Assembly (NCBI RefSeq): GCF_024758505.1
Contig: NZ_CP077970.1
Coordinates: 6,138,001-6,202,000 of the forward strand
Direction: 5' to 3'
Length of the DNA: 64,000 nucleotides
DNA from: Bradyrhizobium arachidis
Lineage (GTDB): Bacteria > Pseudomonadota > Alphaproteobacteria > Rhizobiales > Xanthobacteraceae
Shown here: one piece after another, positions 40,153 to 47,722 of the stretch
How the letters are laid out: each line of letters begins with the position of its first letter
Position numbering within the stretch: the stretch's first letter is position 1
The notes under the pieces: generated by a model
The model's database searches: none
Seen by the model: only the letters and a program-made list of their open reading frames with translations
What the model was told of the DNA's origin: nothing
Program-made: the position numbers and the translations under genes

Positions 40153-41412
40153 TCAGGCGTAGCCCTTGCTCTTCTTCCACTCGGCTTCGAGCTCGAGAAT
40201 GGTCTTCCAGTCGCCGGCCTTCACCTCCGGCACGTAAGGCTCCTGCGGGATCGTCGTCCCCCACCCGATCGCGTAGCCGATCAGGGTCTGGTCCTCGCCA
40301 CGCATGGTCACCGTGCCATCGGCGCCGAAGGGGGACTTGATGGTCAGCCCCCGCATCGCCTCGGCAAGCTTCTTGCCGTCGGCGGAATTGGCCTTCTTCG
40401 CGGCTTCCGCGATCAGCATCATGGCGGTGGCGTTCTCCCAGGACCAGTTGGTCGGGTACTCGTTGTACTTCGCCTTGTAGGCATCGCCCCATGCGGCATT
40501 CTCGGCGGTGCCGGGGAAAGTCTTGATGTAGCGGTTGCCGGAGTGAATGCCCTTCGGCAAGTTCTTCACCACGGTGAGCGCGGTGTAGTCGGCCATGTTG
40601 ACGGCAAACACCTCCATCTGGCCGAACATCGCGTAGATGTTCGCCTGGTCGATATAGGAGGTGAGATCGCCGCCCCACAGGCAGGAATAGAGCGCCTGCG
40701 GTTTCGCTTGCAGGATCTTCGTCACTACCTCGGTGTAGTCGGGCTGGAACAGTTTTGGCCAGGACTCGCTGATGATCTCGACGTCGGGCGCGAAGCGCTT
40801 CAGGTAGAGGGTGTACTCGGCCGTGGTGTCGCGGCCATAGGCGTAATCAGGCGAGCACGTCGCCCATTTCTTCAAACCCTTGGCCTTGGCAATCGCCGCC
40901 GCGTAGCTGCCGCCGACGATGGAGTCGTGCACGCCCTGCCGCGCGGTGCGGAAGGCGTTCGGAATCTGCTGCTTCGGATCGGCCGTTAGCGCCGAGGTTT
41001 CCGAATTGGTGTGGATGCAGAACACGCCGAGGTCGCGCGCCACTTCGTGCACGGCGAATGCGCCAGATGAGGCCTCGGCATCGATCAGCAGCTCGCAGCC
41101 GTCGGTGTTGACGAGCTCGCGCGCCACGCGCGCGGCTTCCTGCGGCTGGCCCTTGGAATCGCGGATCACCATCTCGATGGTCCGGCCCGCAAGCCCGCCG
41201 GCGGCGTTGATCTTGTCGACTTCGAGCATGACGGCGTTGCGTGACGACGTGCCGAGCTGCGCGACACGGCCCGACAGAATCGTCGGCATGCCGATCTTGA
41301 TGGTCTTGGCTTGTGCGCGCGCCACCCACGGCGCGGCAAAGGACATTGCACCGGCGCCCATCAGCGCCAGAGTCGAACGGCGGCTGATGCCCGGTGTGCG
41401 GGTTCTCGTCAT
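40153..41412 (-). CDS. Liv-type ABC transporter substrate-binding protein, probably Tat-exported
   Basis: A 419-residue LivJ-type protein starting at 41412 after GGGAGGGGACG. The N-terminus has SRRSTLALMGAG followed by a cleavage site near VARAQA, fitting the twin-arginine export signal. The mature protein opens with IKIGMPTILSGRVAQLG, the family start. It should serve the LivHMGF genes downstream on the same strand. Divergent from the acyl-CoA ligase operon, it may import the ketone or acid that operon degrades. Confidence 0.92.
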   Translation of the reverse strand: MTRTRTPGISRRSTLALMGAGAMSFAAPWVARAQAKTIKIGMPTILSGRVAQLGTSSRNAVMLEVDKINAAGGLAGRTIEMVIRDSKGQPQEAARVARELVNTDGCELLIDAEASSGAFAVHEVARDLGVFCIHTNSETSALTADPKQQIPNAFRTARQGVHDSIVGGSYAAAIAKAKGLKKWATCSPDYAYGRDTTAEYTLYLKRFAPDVEIISESWPKLFQPDYTEVVTKILQAKPQALYSCLWGGDLTSYIDQANIYAMFGQMEVFAVNMADYTALTVVKNLPKGIHSGNRYIKTFPGTAENAAWGDAYKAKYNEYPTNWSWENATAMMLIAEAAKKANSADGKKLAEAMRGLTIKSPFGADGTVTMRGEDQTLIGYAIGWGTTIPQEPYVPEVKAGDWKTILELEAEWKKSKGYA

Positions 41413-41594
41413 CGTCCCCTCCCTGTTCGGGGTTCGCGTTCCCATTCCCTCGGAGATCGTTTTCGTCTCCGTGGCTGTGAGAATTTCAGAGGTAAGGGGG
41501 TGACGTCAAGCCAAAGATGAATTACGAGTCAGAATTCATCGAGAGAGAAACGGACCGGCAAAAGCGGTTCCAAAAGCGGTTCAATGTCCGAGCC

Positions 41595-43088
41595 ATGATC
41601 AACCTGTCGAGCTTCATCACCTTCCACGCCCGCCGGACTCCGGATCGGCCCGCGCTGAAATATCGCGGCGAGGAGATCTCTTATGCGGCATTCGACGCCC
41701 GCGTGCGCAAGGTGGCTGGCTGGTTGGCCACGTGCGGGATAGGCGCGGGCGACGTGGTCGCGGTGCTGATGAAGAACAGCGCGGCGTTCCTCGAACTTGT
41801 CTTCGCCACTAGTCATCTCGGCGCGGTGTTTTTGCCGATTAACTTCCGCCTCTCCCGCGACGAGGTCGGCTACATCGCCGGCAATGCCGGCGCGCGCATC
41901 CTGATCGTCGACGAAGAACTCGCGCCGAATGCTGCGGGGACGACGGTCGTGGCGCTCGACGCGTCAGCACAACAGAGCGTCACGCACCTTGCCGGCGATG
42001 CGAGGCCGGTGCCGATGCATGTCTGTGCGCCGTCGGACCTGATGCGGCTGATGTACACCTCGGGCACGACAGATCGTCCCAAGGGCGTGATGCTGACTTA
42101 CGAGAATTTCTATTGGAAGTCCGCGGACCAGACGATCGCGCTGGCCTTGAGCGCCGATACGCGGCTCCTCGTGGTCGGCCCGCTCTACCACGTCGGTGCG
42201 CTCGACCTACCCGGCATTGCCGTGCTTTGGCACGGCGGCTTCATCTCGATCCAGCGCGATTTCGAACCGGAGACGGCGCTCGCCGCAATTGCGGAGGACA
42301 ACCTCAACGCGGCCTGGTTCGCGCCGGTCATGACGACGGCGATGCTCACCTGCCCTGCCCGCGAGCGCTACGACGTGTCGAGCCTCAAATGGGCGATTGG
42401 CGGCGGCGAGAAGACGCCGGAGGTGCGCATCCGCGCCTTCTCCGACTATTTTCGCAACGCGCGCTATATCGACGCTTACGGGCTGACCGAAACCTGTGGC
42501 GGCGACACGTTTATGGACGCCGGCCGCGAGATCGAGAAGATCGGCTCCACCGGGCATGCCATCGCCCATGTCGAGATCGAGATCCGTGATGAGGTCGGCA
42601 ATCGCCTGGCCGCGAACGTCAACGGCGAGATCTGCCTGCGCGGGCCCAAAATCACCAAGGGCTACTGGAAGGATCCGCAGAAGACGGCGTCCGTTTTCTT
42701 CGGCGACTGGTTCCGCAGCGGCGACGTTGGTTACCTCGACGACGACGGCTTTCTTTTCCTCACCGACCGCAAGAAGGACATGATCATCTCCGGCGGCGAG
42801 AACATCGCCTCCTCCGAGGTCGAGCGTGTGATCTATGAGCTATCAGGCGTACGCGAGGTCGCGGTGATCGGATTGCGCGACGCGCGCTGGGGCGAGCGGC
42901 CGGTGGCCGTCGTGGTGCTGGCGGATGGTGCCGCGCTGGAGCTCCCGGCTCTCACCGAGCACTGCCGCGCCCGCCTTGCGAGCTTCAAGGTGCCAAAGCA
43001 GCTCGTCGTCCGCGACAGCCTGCCACGCAACCCCTCGGGCAAGATTCTCAAGCGCGTGCTGCGCGCCGAACTGGAGAGCGTTGAATGA
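41595..43088 (+). CDS. AMP-binding acyl-CoA ligase (fatty acid/aryl acid--CoA ligase family)
   Basis: A ligase of about 497 residues that activates a carboxylic acid as its CoA thioester via an acyl-adenylate. Motifs: YTSGTTDRPKG (phosphate-binding loop), AYGLTETCGG (adenine-binding), KDMIISGGENIASSEVE (hinge) and the catalytic Lys in PSGKILKR near the end. The start at 41595 gives the usual family N-terminus (INLSSFITFHARRTPDRPA). An ATG at 41517 would add 26 charged residues encoded partly by a 12-base tandem repeat (QKRF twice). The stop overlaps the TetR start. Confidence 0.9.
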   Translation: MINLSSFITFHARRTPDRPALKYRGEEISYAAFDARVRKVAGWLATCGIGAGDVVAVLMKNSAAFLELVFATSHLGAVFLPINFRLSRDEVGYIAGNAGARILIVDEELAPNAAGTTVVALDASAQQSVTHLAGDARPVPMHVCAPSDLMRLMYTSGTTDRPKGVMLTYENFYWKSADQTIALALSADTRLLVVGPLYHVGALDLPGIAVLWHGGFISIQRDFEPETALAAIAEDNLNAAWFAPVMTTAMLTCPARERYDVSSLKWAIGGGEKTPEVRIRAFSDYFRNARYIDAYGLTETCGGDTFMDAGREIEKIGSTGHAIAHVEIEIRDEVGNRLAANVNGEICLRGPKITKGYWKDPQKTASVFFGDWFRSGDVGYLDDDGFLFLTDRKKDMIISGGENIASSEVERVIYELSGVREVAVIGLRDARWGERPVAVVVLADGAALELPALTEHCRARLASFKVPKQLVVRDSLPRNPSGKILKRVLRAELESVE

Positions 43089-43732
43089 CGGAAGCGCGAG
43101 CCACGGCCAAGGTGACCAAGCTCAATCGCGTTGAGCGCAACGCCTGGACCAAGCAGAAGATATTTGAGGCCGCGACCAAAGTCGTCGGCAAATACGGCTA
43201 TGCGGAAGCCTCCGTTGCCCGCATCACCGAGCAGGCCGGCGTGGCGCAGGGCACCTTCTACAATCATTTCGAGAACCGCCAGGAGCTTTTGGACCAGCTC
43301 CTGCCAAAAATCGGCATCGACATGGTGCACTTCATCCGCGCCCGCACCGGCACGGCGCACGCCGCGCGCCAGGAGATCGAGCGCTTCTCCGCCTTCTTCG
43401 ACTTCATCCGCGAGGTGCCGGAATTCTTGCGCATCCTCAATGAGGCCGAGTTCTTTGCGCCCTCCGGCTACCAGAAGCACCTCGACAACATCTCCACCGC
43501 CTATGTGCGCATCCTGCGCCGCGCCCGGCTCGCAGGCGCGATCGAGGACTTCAGCGACGAGGAATTCGAGGCCATCGTCCACATGCTGATGGGCGCGCGC
43601 GGCTATCTCAGCCGTCGCTATTCCTATTCGGCCGATGGCGTCACTGCCGTGCCCGACCACGTCATTTCCGCCTATCGCAAGCTGATGACGCGCGGCCTGT
43701 TCAATGCCTCCGGGGAGAAGACGACGCCATGA
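43085..43732 (+). CDS. TetR-family transcriptional regulator
   Basis: A 215-residue repressor-type protein. The N-terminal helix-turn-helix is AEASVARITEQAGVAQGTFYNHFENRQEL near residues 40-65. The C-terminal helices form the ligand pocket. Overlaps by 4 bases with both the acyl-CoA ligase and the monooxygenase genes show it belongs to their operon, so it probably controls the operon and senses a CoA ester or its precursor. Confidence 0.92.
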   Translation: MTEARATAKVTKLNRVERNAWTKQKIFEAATKVVGKYGYAEASVARITEQAGVAQGTFYNHFENRQELLDQLLPKIGIDMVHFIRARTGTAHAARQEIERFSAFFDFIREVPEFLRILNEAEFFAPSGYQKHLDNISTAYVRILRRARLAGAIEDFSDEEFEAIVHMLMGARGYLSRRYSYSADGVTAVPDHVISAYRKLMTRGLFNASGEKTTP

Positions 43733-45639
43733 ACATCGAGCTCCCGCGCAAGCAACTCGATCTCGCCTCGGCGATCGCGGAAGGCGACATCCGCTGCCTC
43801 CTGATGGTGCTGGTGCATATGACCGGTGATACGCGCTGGCTCGAGCAGCCCTATCTGCCCAAGCGCGACATCCGCCTCATTCCCGATCCCGACGCCGGTG
43901 TGCCCAGGGAGGTTCAGGACGAAATCCGCGCCGCCGTAATCAAGCTGTTTGCCGACGGCACACCAAAACCCGTCATCACCGATCCCGGCGAAGAACTTCT
44001 CTTGAAGATGATGCGTGCCTGCCTTGGCGAGAACGTCGCACGGGAATACGCGCCGCTGATGCGCGAGGAGATGGGCTTTGTGCCGCGCGAGGCGGGCTGG
44101 CGCGAGCGCCCGTCGGACGAGACGCTGGCGCAGCAACAGGTCCTCATCGTCGGCGCCGGGGTCTGCGCCATTGCGCTCGGCGTCACACTCGGCCATCTCG
44201 GCATCCCCTACACCATCGTCGAGAAGAACGCCGAGCTCGGCGGCACCTGGTGGATCAACCGCTATCCCGGCTGCGGCGTCGACACGCCGAACCACTCCTA
44301 TTCCTACTCTTTCGGCTCGCTCAATCCCTGGACACGCTATTTCTGCCAGCGCGAGGAGTTGCTCGCCTATTTGCAGAAGGTCGCGGACGAGTATGGCATC
44401 CGCAAACATTTGCGCGTCAACACCGAGCTGACCTCCTCGCACTGGGACGAAGGCAAGCGGCGATGGATCTCGACGTTGAAGACAAAGGATGGCCAAGAGA
44501 CATTCGAATCGACGGCCTTAGTGAGCGCCATCGGGCAGCTCAACGATCCCTCGCGCGCCCGCTTCAAGGGCGAGGAGGATTTTGGCGGCCAGATCCTGCA
44601 TTCGGCGCTGTGGTCCGGTGACATCAAGTTCGACGGCAAGCATGTCGCGGTGATCGGGACCGGCGCAACCTCGATGCAGCTCGTGCCTGCGATCGCCGAG
44701 CGCGTCGCCTCCGTCACCGTCTATCAGCGCACCGCGCAATGGGCGCGGCCGGTGAAAGGCTACTCGGACCCGATCACAGAGGGCGCGCAATGGCTGCTCG
44801 CGCATTTGCCATTCTATGTGAAGTGGTACCGCTTCAACATGTTCTGGCGCTATGGCGACGGGCTATTGCCGTTCCTGCGAAAGGACCCGGCCTGGCCGCA
44901 CCCCGAGCGCGCCGTCAACAAGGGCAATGACCGGCACCGGCAGGAGCTCACCGACTTCATCCTGTCGGAACTGAAGGACCGCCCGGATCTGATCGCAAAA
45001 TGCGTGCCTACCTACCCGCCCTATGGCAAGCGCATCCTGCTCGACAACAACTGGTTCAAGACACTGACGAGAGACAATGTCGAGCTCGTCACCGATGAGA
45101 TCGACCACTTCGATCGCGAGGGCATCGTCACCGCAGACGGTGAGCAGCGTCCCGCCGACATCATCGTGATCGCGACCGGCTTCAAGGTGACCGAGATGGC
45201 CGCACGCCTCAACATCACCGGCCGCGATGGCAAGAACCTGCGAGAGGCCTGGGCCAACGACAATCCGACGGCCTTCCTCGGCCTCACCGTGCCCGACTTC
45301 CCAAATTTCTTCTGCATGCTCGGCCCGAACGCCGGCCCGGCGCATGGTGGCAGCGTGATCTTCCAGTCGGAATGCCAGAGCCGCTATATCTCGGCCTGTC
45401 TCGTCGACATGATCGAGCAGAGCGTCGCCGCGATCGACGTCCGTCAGGACGTGCTCGACGACTACGTGCGCAAGGTCGATGCCGAGCACGAAGCGATGAT
45501 CTGGACCCATCCGGGCATGACGACCTACTACCGCAACAAGAGCGGCCGTGTGTTCTCGGCAATGCCCTGGCGCTTCGTGGACTACTGGCGCATGACGCAC
45601 GATCCGGATTTTGGACAGTACCGGCTGACGAAGGCATAG
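43729..45639 (+). CDS. Flavin-containing Baeyer-Villiger monooxygenase (4-hydroxyacetophenone monooxygenase-like)
   Basis: A 636-residue enzyme. An N-terminal extension of about 135 residues precedes the FAD Rossmann motif, as in 4-hydroxyacetophenone monooxygenase (about 640 residues). The first nucleotide motif is GAGVCA (residues 142-147), where the third Gly is Ala. The Baeyer-Villiger fingerprint FxGxxxHxxxW is present exactly as FGGQILHSALW (Phe 285, His 291, Trp 295), and a second dinucleotide motif, VIGTGATS, follows. Such enzymes insert oxygen next to a ketone using NADPH, giving esters. With the acyl-CoA ligase it suggests degradation of an aryl or alkyl ketone. Confidence 0.9.
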   Translation: MNIELPRKQLDLASAIAEGDIRCLLMVLVHMTGDTRWLEQPYLPKRDIRLIPDPDAGVPREVQDEIRAAVIKLFADGTPKPVITDPGEELLLKMMRACLGENVAREYAPLMREEMGFVPREAGWRERPSDETLAQQQVLIVGAGVCAIALGVTLGHLGIPYTIVEKNAELGGTWWINRYPGCGVDTPNHSYSYSFGSLNPWTRYFCQREELLAYLQKVADEYGIRKHLRVNTELTSSHWDEGKRRWISTLKTKDGQETFESTALVSAIGQLNDPSRARFKGEEDFGGQILHSALWSGDIKFDGKHVAVIGTGATSMQLVPAIAERVASVTVYQRTAQWARPVKGYSDPITEGAQWLLAHLPFYVKWYRFNMFWRYGDGLLPFLRKDPAWPHPERAVNKGNDRHRQELTDFILSELKDRPDLIAKCVPTYPPYGKRILLDNNWFKTLTRDNVELVTDEIDHFDREGIVTADGEQRPADIIVIATGFKVTEMAARLNITGRDGKNLREAWANDNPTAFLGLTVPDFPNFFCMLGPNAGPAHGGSVIFQSECQSRYISACLVDMIEQSVAAIDVRQDVLDDYVRKVDAEHEAMIWTHPGMTTYYRNKSGRVFSAMPWRFVDYWRMTHDPDFGQYRLTKA

Positions 45640-45659
45640 AAAGCCGCATAGACGGTGCA

Positions 45660-45852
45660 CCCTCTCCCCTTGTGGGAGAGGGTGGCTTCGCGAAGCGAAG
45701 CCGGGTGAGGGGTTGCTTCCGCGAGACCAACTCTTACCGAACTTGCGGAGATAACCCCTCATCCGGCGCTATAACCGATGCGAAGCATCGGCGTTCTAAG
45801 TGAACGGCGGCCAGAGGCCGCCTATGCCACCTTCTCCCACAAGGGGAGAAGG
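45660..45852. repeat. Cluster of palindromic repeats
   Basis: About 190 bases between the monooxygenase gene and alanine dehydrogenase. Outer hairpins CCCTCTCCC-N5-GGGAGAGGG (45660-45682) and CCTTCTCCC-N5-GGGAGAAGG (45830-45852) resemble each other. Inside lie GCTTCG-N5-CGAAGC, GATGC-N3-GCATC and GGCGGCC-N3-GGCCGCC. This is the structure of dispersed palindromic (REP/BIME-like) elements and could also terminate transcription from both convergent genes. Confidence 0.65.
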
Positions 45853-45891
45853 AAGAAGTCGCCACAAAAAGCCCGCGTAACTTGGGCGCCT

Positions 45892-47004
45892 CTACGCTGC
45901 AAGTCCCTCCGTCGGCGAGAACGGCAGACCAAGACTCTCCGCCACCGCCTTGTTGGTGATGCGGCCGCGATAGACGTTGAGGCCGTTGCGCAAATGCTGG
46001 TTCTCGAGCACGGCGGCAAAGCCGTTCTTCGCAAGCTGCAGGCCGAACGGCAGCGTCGCGTTGTTGAGCGCCTGGCTCGACGTCACCGGCACCGCGCCGG
46101 GCATGTTGGCAACGCAATAATGCACGATGCCGTCCACCTCATAGGTGGGGTCGGCATGGGTCGTCGGCCGCGATGTCTCGAAACAGCCGCCCTGGTCGAT
46201 CGCGACGTCGACCAGCACCGATCCTGGCCGCATCGAGCCCAGCATCTTACGCGTGACGAGCTTAGGCGCGCTGGCGCCGGGCACCAGCACCGCGCCGATG
46301 ACGACGTCGGCGGCGAAGACTTCCTCTTCGACCGACTCGATCGTCGAGAAGCGCGTGCGCACGCGCCCGATAAAGAGATCATCCAGTTCGCGCAGGCGGG
46401 GGATCGAGCGATCGATGACGGTGACCTCGGCACCGAGCCCTGCGGCCATGCGGGCGGCCTGGGTTCCGACCACGCCACCGCCGAGCACCACGACGCGGGC
46501 GGGCTGCACGCCCGGCACGCCGCCGAGCAGCACGCCGCGACCGCCGGCCGACCGCCTGAGCGCTGCGCCGGCAGCTTCGATCGCAAGGCGGCCGGCGACT
46601 TCGCTCATCGGCGCGAGCAGAGGGAGGTGACCGCTCGCGTCAGTGACGGTTTCATAGGCGATCGCGGTGCAGCCGGAGGCGAGCAGACCCCTAGTCTGCT
46701 CCGGGTCCGGCGCGAGGTGAAGATAGGTGAAGAGGATCTGGTTCTCGCGGAGCTGGGACCACTCGCTCTTCTGCGGCTCCTTCACCTTCACGATAATGTC
46801 CGCCTTGGCGAAGATGTCGCGCGCGTTCTCCGCGATTGTGGCCCCTGCCCGCCGGTAGACCTCGTCCGAGGCACCGATACCGTCGCCGGCGCCGGTCTCC
46901 ACCGTGACCTTGTGCCCGGCCGCGACATATTCGCGGACGGCACCGGGGGTAAGCCCAACGCGATATTCCTGCATCTTGATTTCCTTGGGGACACCGACGC
47001 GCAT
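45892..47004 (-). CDS. ald: Alanine dehydrogenase
   Basis: A 370-residue protein, the normal length for L-alanine dehydrogenase. It begins RVGVPKEIKMQEYRVGLTP, the family signature, and has the NAD-binding VVLGGGVVGTQAARMAAGLGAEV and the catalytic region around KVKEPQKSEW. It interconverts alanine and pyruvate plus ammonium. The ribosome site GAAGGAGCG precedes the ATG. It is divergent from an Lrp/AsnC regulator, the standard arrangement for ald genes induced by alanine. Confidence 0.96.
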   Translation of the reverse strand: MRVGVPKEIKMQEYRVGLTPGAVREYVAAGHKVTVETGAGDGIGASDEVYRRAGATIAENARDIFAKADIIVKVKEPQKSEWSQLRENQILFTYLHLAPDPEQTRGLLASGCTAIAYETVTDASGHLPLLAPMSEVAGRLAIEAAGAALRRSAGGRGVLLGGVPGVQPARVVVLGGGVVGTQAARMAAGLGAEVTVIDRSIPRLRELDDLFIGRVRTRFSTIESVEEEVFAADVVIGAVLVPGASAPKLVTRKMLGSMRPGSVLVDVAIDQGGCFETSRPTTHADPTYEVDGIVHYCVANMPGAVPVTSSQALNNATLPFGLQLAKNGFAAVLENQHLRNGLNVYRGRITNKAVAESLGLPFSPTEGLAA

Positions 47005-47106
47005 CTCGCGCTCCTTCCTGAGAGTCTTGCCTTAAAGCCTTGAATCGCCTCCTGATGTTAGCGGCAGCGCCAGTTTGGTTTCGTGCAAATATCGCGTAGT
47101 TTCACC

Positions 47107-47640
47107 ATGCCAACGCCGGTTTCCGGCGCCATTCCTCTCTTTCACGCTGGAATCGAAACCGTGGGCCTTGACCGAAAAGACCTGACCATCCTCGCGGAAC
47201 TCACCACCAACGCGCGCGCGAGCCACACTGAGCTCGCAACCAAGGTCGGGCTCTCGAGCACGGCACTGGCGCGGCGGCAGAAGGCGCTGGAGGATGACGG
47301 CTACATTCAGGCCTACCAGGCCGCACTCGATCTCGCGCAGTTCGGCCTCACCACGACGGTGCTGGTCCGGATCGCGCTGGAGAGCCAGAGCGACGACGCG
47401 CTGAAGGCGTTCGAGGCGGAGGTGGTGAAATGCCCCTCGGTCGTCCGCTGCTTCCTGATGTCGGGCACCGACGACTACATCCTGATCGTGCTGGCGCGCG
47501 ACATCCAGGATTTCGAGCGCATCCACCGCACCGAGTTGTCGCGGCTGCCGCGCGTCGCGCGCGTGCAATCGAGTTTCGCGCTCCGCGAGGTGGTCAACCG
47601 CGCCGTGCCGCCGGTGGTGTTTCGGGAGACGCAACGCTAG
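47107..47640 (+). CDS. Lrp/AsnC-family transcriptional regulator (probable ald regulator)
   Basis: A regulator of about 177 residues. The N-terminal helix-turn-helix is SHTELATKVGLSSTALARRQKALEDDGYI, and the C-terminal RAM domain has VVKCPSVVRCFLMSGTDDYILIV. The ATG at 47107 is chosen; ATG 47083 or GTG 47161 are possible, the last starting directly at the conserved LDRKDL. AldR/PutR-like proteins activate the divergent gene in response to alanine, fitting this arrangement. Confidence 0.92.
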   Translation: MPTPVSGAIPLFHAGIETVGLDRKDLTILAELTTNARASHTELATKVGLSSTALARRQKALEDDGYIQAYQAALDLAQFGLTTTVLVRIALESQSDDALKAFEAEVVKCPSVVRCFLMSGTDDYILIVLARDIQDFERIHRTELSRLPRVARVQSSFALREVVNRAVPPVVFRETQR

Positions 47641-47722
47641 CGCTGGCCGAAACGGCCGGGCTGTCATCCCACTGTCATCGAATATGCCGAGAGCTGTGAG
47701 CTTCGCATATTCGGGACCGCAC

